A model generated the notes under the pieces. That model was given only the letters and a program-made list of their open reading frames with translations. It ran no database searches and had not been told where the DNA came from. From SpSt-333 sp040751955 (GTDB taxonomy: Bacteria; Bacteroidota; Ignavibacteria; UBA10030; UBA8401), in contig JBFMFY010000001.1 of the NCBI GenBank assembly GCA_040751955.1, forward strand, positions 62,001-126,000: a stretch of DNA of 64,000 nucleotides. Direction: 5' to 3'. A program made the translations under genes and the position numbers. The stretch's first letter is position 1. Each line of letters opens with the position of its first letter. Below are positions 35,824-44,247 of the stretch, piece by piece.

Positions 35824-36741
35824 ATGAAAGTCGGAATAGTAGGAGCAGGGTTTGTCGGCTCGGCAACCGGATATGCGATGGTATTGCGTAATTCATGCAG
35901 GGAAATTGTCCTTATCGATGTGAACGATGCAAAAGCCAAAGCGGAAGCGAGTGACATTCAACATGCGACGCCTGTCTCGCATCCTGTATTGATCTCTGCC
36001 GGTTCTTACAAAGATTTAAAAGAGGCGAAAGTTATCATCGTTACGGCGGGCGTGAATCAACGCCAGGGAGAGACGCGTCTCGATCTCATCGGAAGGAATG
36101 TCGCCGTATTCCAAAACATCATCCCGCAAATTGTTGCTGTTGAACCGAACGCCGTAATTCTTGTTGCAACAAACCCGGTCGATATTTTAACGACGGTGAC
36201 GGAACGAATTGCAAAGTTGAATAAAGGCAAGATCATGGGTTCGGGTACAACGCTGGATACAGCACGCTTCCGCACACTGGTTGCAGAACATGTCGGTGTG
36301 GATGCACATCATGTCCACGGTTATGTCGTCGGTGAGCACGGCGACAGCGAAGTGATTGTATGGAGCAGTGCAATGGTGGCAGGAATGCCAGTCAAAGAAT
36401 TTTGCGCCGCACGAGGCATTGAATGGTCCGATTCGATCAAACAAAAAATATCCGATCATGTACGGAAAGCAGCGTACCACATTATTCAAGGAAAAGGTGC
36501 GACGTATTACGGCATAGGTGCTGTCCTTGCAAATATTACCGAGCGCATCCTCCGCAACCAGCGCGCTATTTTGACCGTGAGCGAAACGATCGATGAATAC
36601 GGTGTTGCTCTTTCACTTCCGCGATTGGTAGGAGGAGATGGAGTGATAGGGAATATTGGTTTGTCCATGAATGACGATGAGAAGAAATTACTGCAAACGA
36701 GCGCGGATGTGTTGAAGGAGGCGCTATCATCCGTTAAATAA
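35824..36741 (+). CDS. ldh: L-lactate dehydrogenase (LDH/MDH superfamily)
   Basis: ATG at 35824 is preferred; the upstream TTG start adds only polar residues. The 305-residue protein has the NAD fold KVGIVGAGFVGSATGYAM, the active-site loop AGVNQRQGETRLDL, the substrate Arg in LDTARFR and catalytic His in GEHGDSE. In the loop, the residue that decides specificity is Gln (NQRQGETR), as in lactate dehydrogenases, where malate dehydrogenases carry Arg. So it should reduce pyruvate to L-lactate with NADH. Malate activity cannot be excluded from sequence alone. It lies between nuoI and the ComM gene. Confidence 0.88.
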   Translation: MKVGIVGAGFVGSATGYAMVLRNSCREIVLIDVNDAKAKAEASDIQHATPVSHPVLISAGSYKDLKEAKVIIVTAGVNQRQGETRLDLIGRNVAVFQNIIPQIVAVEPNAVILVATNPVDILTTVTERIAKLNKGKIMGSGTTLDTARFRTLVAEHVGVDAHHVHGYVVGEHGDSEVIVWSSAMVAGMPVKEFCAARGIEWSDSIKQKISDHVRKAAYHIIQGKGATYYGIGAVLANITERILRNQRAILTVSETIDEYGVALSLPRLVGGDGVIGNIGLSMNDDEKKLLQTSADVLKEALSSVK

Positions 36742-36750
36742 AATCTCTTC

Positions 36751-36779
36751 TTGAAACTTACTCCCACACTGAATATATT
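36751..36779 (+). promoter_or_regulatory. Predicted sigma-70-like promoter of the YifB/ComM gene
   Basis: TTGAAA (36751-36756), 17-bp spacer, TATATT (36774-36779), 28 nt before the ATG at 36807. Confidence 0.65.
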
Positions 36780-36806
36780 CCTGCAATAATTTTTTTTGAG
36801 TAGGAA

Positions 36807-38345
36807 ATGCTTTCGACAGTCTTCTCTGCCGCAACGTACGGTATCAACGCATATCTCATTGAGATAGAAACGAACATCGAGAATACCGTACCTAACTTTT
36901 TTATGGTCGGATTACCCGACAACGCAGTAAAAGAAAGCAGGGAACGTGTTGCTTCCGCAGTCAAAAATTCCGCATTCACCTATCCTAACAAACGCATCAC
37001 TATCAATCTCGCCCCCGCAGATGTGAAGAAGGAAGGTTCGTCGTACGATCTTCCCATCGCAATCGGAATGCTTGCATCCAGCGGACAGGTGAGTACAGAC
37101 CTGCTGAAAGATTTTGTGATACTCGGCGAACTTGCACTTGATGGTTCACTCCGACCGATCCATGGTGCGCTGCCCATTGCAGTTGAACTAAAGAAAAAAG
37201 GGATCCGTGGTGTGATTCTCCCGGAATCAAATGCAAAAGAAGCTGCGATGGTTGAAGGGATCGATGTGTTCGGCGTTGCAGATCTGACCGATGCGGTCGA
37301 TCTGTTGGAAGGGAAGAACAGGTTAAAACCGCTGCGTGTGAACATGAAGGAGGTATTTTCCGTTGATCAGAAATACAATGCTGATTTTTCAGATGTAAAA
37401 GGACAGGAGAATGTAAAGCGTGCATTGGAAGTTGCCGCGGCAGGCGGGCACAACATCATCATGATCGGTCCCCCCGGTTCCGGAAAAACAATGCTTGCTC
37501 GCCGGCTCCCGAGTATTCTTCCTCCGATGACTTTTGAGGAGAGCATTGAAACGACGAAGATTCATTCAGTCTCCGGGTTGCTGCCTCCGGGGTCTGCGCT
37601 TGTTGCGCAGCGTCCGTTTCGTTCGCCGCATCATACAATTTCAGATTCAGCGCTTGTCGGCGGAGGAACAATTCCGCGTCCCGGAGAAATATCATTGTCG
37701 CATCACGGCGTACTTTTTCTGGACGAACTCCCAGAATTTGCGCGCAACGTGCTCGAAGTAATGCGCCAGCCATTGGAAGACGGGAGGGTGACAATCAGCC
37801 GGTCAAAAATGTCAGTCGATTTTCCGGCAAATTTTATGCTCGTCTGCGCGATGAATCCATGTCCCTGCGGTAATTTCGGAAATCCGAATGCTGAGTGCAC
37901 CTGCACGCCGATGATGATTCAAAAATATATGGCAAAGATCTCCGGACCGCTGCTCGACAGGATCGATATCCATATTGAAGTGCCTGCTGTAAAGGTTGCC
38001 GAACTCTCACAAAAGAAACCGGGTGAACAATCTTCTACTGTGCGCGAACGAGTGATCACCGCCAGAGAGAGGCAGCTCAAACGATTTTCTCTTCATAAAA
38101 AAAGTCTCTTCTCAAATGCCGGAATGCAGTCTAAAGAGATCAGGGAATTTTGCAAAATCGATTCTGCCGGAGAAGAACTTCTAAAAATGGCGATGACGAA
38201 ATTAGGATTATCGGCACGTGCATACGACCGCATCCTCAAAGTCTCACGCACGATCGCCGACCTTGCAGGTTCCACAGAGATCGGCACGGAACATTTGAGC
38301 GAGGCAATTCAATACAGAAGTCTTGATAGAAATTTGTGGATGTAA
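36807..38345 (+). CDS. comM: YifB/ComM family AAA+ ATPase (Mg-chelatase-like)
   Basis: This 512-residue protein has the full family layout: an N-terminal ChlI/Lon-protease-like domain (NFFMVGLPDNAVKESRERV, then RITINLAPADVKKEGSSYDL), an AAA+ core with Walker A GPPGSGKTM (about 222-230) and Walker B VLFLDELPEF, a Cys-rich insertion (CAMNPCPCGNFGNPNAECTC), and a C-terminal Mg-chelatase domain. In naturally competent bacteria ComM is a hexameric helicase that promotes branch migration during recombination of incoming DNA. Presence here hints at, but does not prove, natural transformation. It has its own predicted promoter. Confidence 0.95.
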   Translation: MLSTVFSAATYGINAYLIEIETNIENTVPNFFMVGLPDNAVKESRERVASAVKNSAFTYPNKRITINLAPADVKKEGSSYDLPIAIGMLASSGQVSTDLLKDFVILGELALDGSLRPIHGALPIAVELKKKGIRGVILPESNAKEAAMVEGIDVFGVADLTDAVDLLEGKNRLKPLRVNMKEVFSVDQKYNADFSDVKGQENVKRALEVAAAGGHNIIMIGPPGSGKTMLARRLPSILPPMTFEESIETTKIHSVSGLLPPGSALVAQRPFRSPHHTISDSALVGGGTIPRPGEISLSHHGVLFLDELPEFARNVLEVMRQPLEDGRVTISRSKMSVDFPANFMLVCAMNPCPCGNFGNPNAECTCTPMMIQKYMAKISGPLLDRIDIHIEVPAVKVAELSQKKPGEQSSTVRERVITARERQLKRFSLHKKSLFSNAGMQSKEIREFCKIDSAGEELLKMAMTKLGLSARAYDRILKVSRTIADLAGSTEIGTEHLSEAIQYRSLDRNLWM

Positions 38346-38363
38346 AAATATCCACGGATGGTA

Positions 38364-38391
38364 TTGACAAATCATTTTTATCTGCTATATT
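38364..38391 (+). promoter_or_regulatory. Predicted sigma-70-like promoter of the riboswitch-metY transcript
   Basis: TTGACA (38364-38369), 16-bp spacer, TATATT (38386-38391). Transcription would start near 38399, about 20 nt before the SAM aptamer. This is the best consensus match in the window. Confidence 0.75.
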
Positions 38392-38420
38392 ACATGTAGT
38401 TCTTTAGCATAAGTAAACAT

Positions 38421-38530
38421 TCATCAAGAGTGGACGAGGGACTGACCCGATGACTCCACAGCAACCGGCGCTCCAAACAGCAGCGCGTCAGGTGCTACAT
38501 TCAGAATCCGCTTGAGCGGAGAAGATGAAC
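38421..38530 (+). promoter_or_regulatory. SAM-I (S-box) riboswitch aptamer
   Basis: The closing stem P1 is ttcatc (38421-38426) with gatgaa (38525-38530). Inside are the conserved blocks of the S-box: atcaagagtgg, gagggactgacccgatga (kink-turn and pseudoknot region), gcaaccgg, caggtgctacattc and the hairpin tccgc ttga gcgga (P4). Upstream of metY-metX and followed by a terminator, it should bind S-adenosylmethionine and turn the operon off when methionine/SAM is plentiful. Confidence 0.93.
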
Positions 38531-38553
38531 AAAAGACTGTGAAACTTTTTACA

Positions 38554-38588
38554 ACCTCTTTTAGTTCCTCTTCTAAAAGAGGTTTTTC
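38554..38588 (+). terminator. Riboswitch-controlled intrinsic terminator
   Basis: A 12-bp perfect stem aacctcttttag (38554-38565) / ctaaaagaggtt (38574-38585), 8-nt loop, followed by T-run to 38588. The segment 38522-38531 (gaagatgaac), which includes the 3' side of P1, can pair with 38565-38574 (gttcctcttc) with one mismatch, giving an anti-terminator when SAM is absent. Confidence 0.9.
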
Positions 38589-38779
38589 ATTTTAAACATG
38601 TACGAACCATTCCGACGGCTTTGATCTACCGGATTGGTCAAGACAACAATGCAGCATAATTCAAACTTACATCTTTTCTACGCCTGCCGGCCCGTTATGG
38701 AGCACCTCTCTCCATATTTCGACGGGAATTTCCTCTGTTGTCGTTAATCATATTTCCTATCATATTCATTAATTTTTTG
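38589..38779 (+). other. Non-coding leader between terminator and metY
   Basis: About 190 nt without an open frame of note. The only structure I see is a two-tier hairpin: cccgt (38692-38696) / acggg (38723-38727) enclosing atggag (38698-38703) / ctccat (38711-38716). Function unknown. Confidence 0.4.
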
Positions 38780-38820
38780 AAGAAACGTGAGTGCTCCGCA
38801 ATGGAGTCGTTTCTTTGTTT
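38780..38820 (+). terminator. Second terminator-like hairpin just upstream of metY
   Basis: Stem aagaaacg (38780-38787) / cgtttctt (38808-38815), with an inner ctcc/ggag pairing, followed by tgttttc. It stands 30 nt before the metY start, and the metY Shine-Dalgarno (aaagga, 38836-38841) is outside it. Could be a second attenuation point. Confidence 0.5.
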
Positions 38821-38849
38821 TCAACAATTTTTATTAAAGGAATTTGATT

Positions 38850-40190
38850 ATGTCAACCAACGGAAAAACCCGCCACTATCGATATGAAACATTGCAATTA
38901 CACGCTGGTCAGCAGCCCGACCCGACAACAAAATCGCGTGCAGTACCGATCTATCAAACTACATCATACAATTTCAACAATGCTGAGCATGCGGCAAATC
39001 TTTTCGGCTTGAGGGAGTTCGGAAATATCTACACACGCATCATGAATCCTACCACCAATGTGTTTGAGCAGCGTATTGCCGCACTCGAAGGGGGAGTTGC
39101 CGCACTTGCGACAGCATCGGGTCAAGCCGCACAGTTTTTAGCGATCACAAATATTGTGCAAGCGGGAGAGAATATTATCTCGACAAGCAATCTGTATGGA
39201 GGAACATACAACCAATTCAAAGTGACGTTTCCTCGGTTGGGAATCGGAGTAAAATTTGTTGACGGAGACAAACCGGAAGAATTTAAAAAACTGATCGACG
39301 ATAAGACGAAAGCAATTTATATCGAATCGGTCGGCAATCCGCGGTTAAATGTTCCCGATTTTGAGGCGATTGCGAAAGTTGCTCATGACAACGACATTCC
39401 GCTCATTGTCGATAACACCTTCGGTGCGGCAGGATATCTCATCCGTCCGTTCGAGCACGGCGCTGATATCATTACACACTCAGCCACAAAATGGATCGGC
39501 GGACATGGTACGTCAATTGGGGGTGTTATTGTTGATTCCGGAAAATTCAACTGGGCGAACGGAAAATTTTCTATCTTTACGGAACCGAGTCCCGGATATC
39601 ACGGTTTGAAATTCTGGGATGTATTCGGTTCCCCCGGTCCATTCGGCAATATTGCGTTCATTATTCGTGCACGAGTTGAAGGTTTACGCGATATCGGTCC
39701 GGCGCTATCACCGTTCAATTCATTCTTACTCACTCAAGGTCTCGAAACTTTGTCGCTCCGTGTAGAACGGCACAACGAGAACGCGCTCAAACTTGCGCAT
39801 TGGCTTGAAAAGCATCCTCAAGTGGAATGGGTGTCATACCCGGGACTGCCGAATCATCCGTCGCACAAACTGGCAAAGAAGTATTTGCGCAACGGCTTGT
39901 TCGGTTCAATCCTCACCTTCGGAATCAAAGGGGGAGCGGAATCGGGCAAAGCATTCATCAACAACGTAAAATTATCAAGTCTGCTTGCCAATGTCGGCGA
40001 TGCTAAGACACTTGTCATTCATCCGGCATCCACAACACACGAGCAGTTGTCGGAGGAAGAGCAGTTGCTCTCCGGTGTTACTCCCGATCTTGTGCGTGTC
40101 TCGGTTGGTATCGAGCACATCGAAGACATTATCGAAGACTTTGATGAAGCGCTTCGAGCAATACGCAATTCTGTGAAGGTTGCAGCGTAA
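38850..40190 (+). CDS. metY: O-acetylhomoserine sulfhydrylase
   Basis: The start at 38850 follows aaagga at 9 nt; an in-frame TTG 6 nt upstream is less likely. The 446-residue PLP enzyme joins O-acetylhomoserine with sulfide to form homocysteine. Family elements: LQLHAGQQPDPTTKSRAVPI, YQTTSYNF, the PLP-lysine segment THSATKWIGGHGTSIGGV, and a long insertion (about 230-290) typical of MetY rather than cystathionine gamma-synthase. The product feeds methionine synthesis, in agreement with the SAM riboswitch in front. metX follows 106 nt downstream and makes its substrate. Confidence 0.96.
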   Translation: MSTNGKTRHYRYETLQLHAGQQPDPTTKSRAVPIYQTTSYNFNNAEHAANLFGLREFGNIYTRIMNPTTNVFEQRIAALEGGVAALATASGQAAQFLAITNIVQAGENIISTSNLYGGTYNQFKVTFPRLGIGVKFVDGDKPEEFKKLIDDKTKAIYIESVGNPRLNVPDFEAIAKVAHDNDIPLIVDNTFGAAGYLIRPFEHGADIITHSATKWIGGHGTSIGGVIVDSGKFNWANGKFSIFTEPSPGYHGLKFWDVFGSPGPFGNIAFIIRARVEGLRDIGPALSPFNSFLLTQGLETLSLRVERHNENALKLAHWLEKHPQVEWVSYPGLPNHPSHKLAKKYLRNGLFGSILTFGIKGGAESGKAFINNVKLSSLLANVGDAKTLVIHPASTTHEQLSEEEQLLSGVTPDLVRVSVGIEHIEDIIEDFDEALRAIRNSVKVAA

Positions 40191-40204
40191 CGTTTCAAGA
40201 TGAC

Positions 40205-40289
40205 CGTCGCCTTAAAGGTGACGTCATCAGTAATAAAAAATTTGGAATTCCACTCGACGCAGGCTGGAATCATTTCTCCGGCTTGCGTC
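40205..40289 (+). repeat. Two tandem intergenic hairpins between metY and metX
   Basis: First: cgtcgcctt (40205-40213) / aaggtgacg (40215-40223) with a single G-T pair. Second: gacgcaggctgg (40256-40267) / ccggcttgcgtc (40278-40289), 12 pairs including two G-T, ending 7 nt before the metX ATG. No T-run follows either, so these are not ordinary terminators; the first resembles the palindrome after cmk. Confidence 0.55.
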
Positions 40290-40296
40290 ACATTAA

Positions 40297-41433
40297 ATGA
40301 TGACTACTCAGATCGACAAAAAAAATATTGTTCAGACAAAATTTGTCACACTGTTTGACGAATCGAATCCATTGTTCATGGACATCGGCGAATATCTTGC
40401 CCCTGTAACAGTGGCGTACGAAACATACGGCGAGTTGAATGCCGAACGAACGAATGCAATTCTTGTCTGTCATGCATTAACCGGCAGTGCTCATGCTGCA
40501 GGTTATTCATCCGATGACCCGAAATCTGTTGGATGGTGGGATACATTCATTGGTGAAGGGAAGCCGCTCGATACATCCAAGTACTTTGTCATTTGTTCTA
40601 ATTTTCTCGGAAGCTGTTACGGTACTACCGGTTCTATTTCAACCAATCCGCATACGGAAAAGCCGTACGGTTTGATCTTTCCGCAGATGACGGTGAGAGA
40701 TATGGTGCGGGTTCAAAAATCTCTTATAGTATATCTCGGTGTAAAAAAGTTAAAGAGTGTTATCGGCGGTTCATTGGGCGGCATGCAAGCGCTCGAGTGG
40801 GCATTATTGTATCCCGATCTTGTCGAATCGATCATTCCGATTGCAACATCCGCGCAACATTCTGCGTGGAGTATCGGATTGAACGATATCGCCCGACAGG
40901 CAATTATGAACGATCCTGATTGGCGTGCCGGCAATTATTACGACTTCGGTCAGCCGCAAAAGGGATTATCACTCGCCCGGCAGATCGCCATGGTCTCGTA
41001 CAGAAGTGAGAAAGAATTCAAACATCGATTCGGACGTGAACGTCAGAAAAAAAACGGCACTCCGGCAACGTACCATTTTGAACCAGACAATCTATTTCAA
41101 GTAGAAAGCTACCTCCGCTATCAGGGAAAGAAACTAGTGGAACGGTTTGATGCCAACACGTACATCTACATCAGCCGTGCGATGGATTTGCACGATATTA
41201 CAATCGGACGCGGAACGCTGCCTGAAGTGCTCGGTTCTATTGCTGTTCCCACACTCAATATCGGTATCGATTCTGATATTCTCTATCCCGTGAGAGAACA
41301 AAAAGAAATTGCGCAGTACATCCCCCGCTCAACATATAAAGAGATCCCATCTCCGTACGGCCATGATGCATTTTTAATTGAATTTGATCAGATGGCACAC
41401 CACGTTCGGGCATTTCTTTTTCAATTAAATTAA
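40297..41433 (+). CDS. metX: Homoserine O-acetyltransferase
   Basis: This 378-residue alpha/beta-hydrolase-fold enzyme acetylates homoserine with acetyl-CoA, the first committed step of methionine synthesis. The nucleophile elbow is GGSLGGMQALEWAL (Ser), with the Asp in IGIDSDILYPV and the His in YGHDAFLIEF. The segments LVCHALTGSAHAAG and FLGSCYGTTGSIS are typical of MetX. Length agrees with the family. Two adjacent ATG codons (40297 and 40300) could start it. It makes the substrate of MetY, and both are downstream of the SAM riboswitch. Confidence 0.96.
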   Translation: MMTTQIDKKNIVQTKFVTLFDESNPLFMDIGEYLAPVTVAYETYGELNAERTNAILVCHALTGSAHAAGYSSDDPKSVGWWDTFIGEGKPLDTSKYFVICSNFLGSCYGTTGSISTNPHTEKPYGLIFPQMTVRDMVRVQKSLIVYLGVKKLKSVIGGSLGGMQALEWALLYPDLVESIIPIATSAQHSAWSIGLNDIARQAIMNDPDWRAGNYYDFGQPQKGLSLARQIAMVSYRSEKEFKHRFGRERQKKNGTPATYHFEPDNLFQVESYLRYQGKKLVERFDANTYIYISRAMDLHDITIGRGTLPEVLGSIAVPTLNIGIDSDILYPVREQKEIAQYIPRSTYKEIPSPYGHDAFLIEFDQMAHHVRAFLFQLN

Positions 41434-41479
41434 CCCGATTGTGCTCTCGTCGAAAAAGCCCTTTTCCCTATTAATTTAC

Positions 41480-41508
41480 TTGACATTTTAGCAGCTCTTA
41501 ATTAAACT
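41480..41508 (+). promoter_or_regulatory. Predicted sigma-70-like promoter of the T9SS protein gene
   Basis: TTGACA (41480-41485), 17-bp spacer, TAAACT (41503-41508), 34 nt before the ATG. Confidence 0.65.
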
Positions 41509-41542
41509 TCTCGAGACAATAACTCATTTTAGGGGAGGTGTA

Positions 41543-42829
41543 ATGAAAAAAATATTATTCCAGGTAAGTTTTTTGATGTTGTTAATAGTTTCATCTTTAG
41601 TTGGAACTACGACGAGTTCAACTACAAGAGCTGTGGATATAAATGGAAACATAGCTGGTCAAAAGTCTGCAACAAATGGAACAAACGGTTCATCTTGGGA
41701 AAATGATGAAGCTTTTTCAGGTAACGATGGAGTAGTGATGTATCTAACTTGGGACGATACCAATCTCTATGTAGGTTGGGAGGGTGGTGATGCATCGCAA
41801 CAGCATATTGTATGGATCGATATCGATCCACAAGTAACGCCTACCAATGGTACCGGCAGCACATCGACATTTTCTTATGGAGGAATTACTGCAACATTAC
41901 CGTTCACAGGAAATTTTTTTGCAAATATACAATCGTCATATAATGAATACCGAACTAACACAACAGGAACATGGTCAGGTGGTACTTCGGCTGAGTTAAC
42001 TGTTTCGAATACCAATTCAAATGATATAGAAGTTATTATTCCATGGTCTAAACTAGGTGGTAAACCAAGCAAAATATATATTCTTTCCTATATCAATGAT
42101 CCTAGTGGAGGAGGTAGCGATGGATATGTTTACGGTGGTTCTCCTACAACTGTATCGAGCGGCGATTTTGATGGCGGAATGTCTATTGGTGCGTCAAATA
42201 CGTGGTTTGCTGCCAATGTAACTTCTGGCATTGCTCCGTTTTCGGATCAGGGCGGGCTTCTCCCTGTCGAACTCACGACTTTTTCCGTGAATACTATCGG
42301 TAAAAATGTTCACTTACAATGGAGCACCGCAACAGAAACTAATAATGCCGGTTTTGAAATCGAGCGTCAGGATCAAACTTCGAATGCCTGGCATAAGATT
42401 GCATTTATTGAAGGACACGGAACGACCAGTTCTCCCAAATCATACTCATATGTCGATTCAAAAGTCTCCGCTGGAAAATTTTTATACCGGTTGAAGCAGA
42501 TCGATCGCGATGGAAAATTTGAATACAGCAATACGGTTGAATCTAATGTGGGACTGACTGCTGAAGATTTTCATCTATCGCAGAATTATCCAAATCCGTT
42601 CAATCCTTTAACAATAATCCAATTTGCAGTACCGTTGAGTGAATTTGTCTCACTGAAGGTGTACAATGCACTCGGACAGGAAATGAAGACCCTTTTCAAT
42701 GGCATAGCGGAGGGGAACACGTTACATAAAGTTGAATTCGATGGTTCGTCGTTACCAAGTGGTGTTTATTTCTATGCGCTGAAAACAAAAGAGCGTAATG
42801 ATGTAAAGAAACTGTTGTTACTAAAATAG
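41543..42829 (+). CDS. Secreted protein with T9SS type A sorting domain
   Basis: A strong Shine-Dalgarno (ggggaggtg, 41532-41540) and a signal peptide (MKKILFQVSFLMLLIVSSLV) fix the start. The 428-residue protein has an N-terminal beta domain (about 30-235; MYLTWDDTNLYVGWEG then HIVWIDIDPQV) that resembles the DOMON/CBM9-like fold of sugar- or haem-binding modules; this is a guess from pattern. Next comes the linker LPVELTTFSVNTIGKNVHLQ with WSTATETNNAGFEIER, commonly found before T9SS domains. The end has QNYPNPFNPLTIIQFAVP, KVYNALGQEMKTL and GVYFYALKT, a clear type A sorting domain. The N-terminal half looks richer in A/T than its neighbours, a hint of different origin. Confidence 0.9.
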   Translation: MKKILFQVSFLMLLIVSSLVGTTTSSTTRAVDINGNIAGQKSATNGTNGSSWENDEAFSGNDGVVMYLTWDDTNLYVGWEGGDASQQHIVWIDIDPQVTPTNGTGSTSTFSYGGITATLPFTGNFFANIQSSYNEYRTNTTGTWSGGTSAELTVSNTNSNDIEVIIPWSKLGGKPSKIYILSYINDPSGGGSDGYVYGGSPTTVSSGDFDGGMSIGASNTWFAANVTSGIAPFSDQGGLLPVELTTFSVNTIGKNVHLQWSTATETNNAGFEIERQDQTSNAWHKIAFIEGHGTTSSPKSYSYVDSKVSAGKFLYRLKQIDRDGKFEYSNTVESNVGLTAEDFHLSQNYPNPFNPLTIIQFAVPLSEFVSLKVYNALGQEMKTLFNGIAEGNTLHKVEFDGSSLPSGVYFYALKTKERNDVKKLLLLK

Positions 42830-42849
42830 CAGTTTTTCAGTTCACGGCA

Positions 42850-42879
42850 AAAAATCCCGCTTCTCGCGGGATTTTTTTT
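42850..42879 (+). terminator. Intrinsic terminator after the T9SS protein gene
   Basis: Stem aaatcccgc (42852-42860) / gcgggattt (42866-42874), 5-nt loop, T-run to 42879 and A-run before the stem, so it could also act on the other strand. Confidence 0.92.
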
Positions 42880-42930
42880 GTCCATTAACTTTTGTATTTT
42901 GTTAATAAATACTGAAAGCACATCTCTTCA

Positions 42931-44247
42931 ATGCCCAATCCTTTAATTGCCATTGTCGGCCGTCCCAACGTCGGAAAATCAACCCTCTTCAACAGAATTA
43001 TCGGGGCACAGCACGCCATTGTGCATGACGAACCCGGCGTCACACGCGACCGTCATTACGGGCTTGCAGAATGGACCGGAAAAAAATTCATGCTGATCGA
43101 TACGGGTGGGTTCGTTCCGGACTCCGACGAGGTTTTCGAAAAAGCGATTCGGGAACAATCGCAAGTTGCGATTGAAGAAGCTGATAAAATTATCTTTGTC
43201 GTTGACGGAAAAGATGGAATGACACCGATTGACCGGGAGATCGCACAAATTCTCCGCAAGGCGAATAAGAAGGTGCACCTCGTTGTCAACAAAATTGATT
43301 CTCCCCGCGATGAACATTCGGCTGCACAGTTTCATAAACTCGGTTTTGCAGATCCGTACTCACTCGCTGCGCTTGGCGGGAGGAAGATCGGCGACTTTCT
43401 TGATCTTATCACAGCCGAATTTCCGAAAGTACAGGATGACGATGATCTCGATACGCAATTAAAGATTGCTATCATCGGTAAACCGAATGTCGGAAAATCT
43501 TCCCTTGTCAATGCAATTCTCGGGAAAGAACGCTCGATTGTGACCCCGATTGCCGGTACAACACGTGATCCTATCGACTCTACCTTCACATATGCCGGAG
43601 AAGAAATCCTGTTGGTTGATACTGCCGGATTGATGCGGAAAAGTAAGATCAGGCAGAGTGTCGATTTTTTCTCAACAATCAGGACACTTAAAGCGATCGA
43701 TCGTTGTAATCTTGCCATCGTTCTTTTCGACGCTTCCACGCCGCTTGAAAAGCAGGATCTTCGCATCGTTCAAACAGCAGTGGAAAAAAATATCAGTGTG
43801 ATTATTGCTGTGAACAAATGGGACGTTGTCGAAAAAGAGACCAATACGACGAAAGAGTACGAGCAGATACTTCGGAGTAAACTCCGAACGTATGATTATA
43901 TTCCTCTAATCTTCATTTCTGCAAAAACGAAGCAGCGGATTTTCAAAGCGATTGATCTCGCGAAGCAGATTCATGCAAACCGTGGGATGCGCATACCGAC
44001 AAGTTCATTGAACGAATCTCTTCTGGCGGATATCAAACATTATCCCCCTTCATCAAAAACCGGCAAAGATATAAAACTGAATTATGTCACGCAGGTGAAG
44101 TCATCACCACCGGTGTTTGCGTTCTTTGCAAATGAACCGCAAATGGTTTCGGAAGTGTATAAGCGGTACCTTGAGAACAGGATTCGCCACCATTACGGCT
44201 TTCATGGAGTTCCGCTGACATTGGTATTCAAGAAGAAAAGAAAATGA
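42931..44247 (+). CDS. der: Ribosome biogenesis GTPase Der (EngA)
   Basis: This 438-residue protein has the tandem G-domain layout unique to Der. First domain: GRPNVGKSTLFNRI, DTGGFVPDS, NKIDSP. Second domain: GKPNVGKSSLVNAI, DTAGLMRKS, NKWDVVEK. A C-terminal KH-like domain ends in LVFKKKRK. Der helps assemble the 50S ribosomal subunit and is essential where tested. It starts a run of overlapping genes: its last 4 nt overlap the start of the flavoprotein gene. Confidence 0.97.
   Translation: MPNPLIAIVGRPNVGKSTLFNRIIGAQHAIVHDEPGVTRDRHYGLAEWTGKKFMLIDTGGFVPDSDEVFEKAIREQSQVAIEEADKIIFVVDGKDGMTPIDREIAQILRKANKKVHLVVNKIDSPRDEHSAAQFHKLGFADPYSLAALGGRKIGDFLDLITAEFPKVQDDDDLDTQLKIAIIGKPNVGKSSLVNAILGKERSIVTPIAGTTRDPIDSTFTYAGEEILLVDTAGLMRKSKIRQSVDFFSTIRTLKAIDRCNLAIVLFDASTPLEKQDLRIVQTAVEKNISVIIAVNKWDVVEKETNTTKEYEQILRSKLRTYDYIPLIFISAKTKQRIFKAIDLAKQIHANRGMRIPTSSLNESLLADIKHYPPSSKTGKDIKLNYVTQVKSSPPVFAFFANEPQMVSEVYKRYLENRIRHHYGFHGVPLTLVFKKKRK

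Noticed and set aside
35824..36741. Malate dehydrogenase as the name of the LDH/MDH-family gene
   Set aside because: The specificity position in the active-site loop is Gln, as in lactate dehydrogenases, not Arg.
36807..38345. True magnesium chelatase subunit
   Set aside because: The ChlI-like N-terminus plus the AAA+ and C-terminal layout is that of YifB/ComM, and no chlorophyll-pathway genes are nearby.
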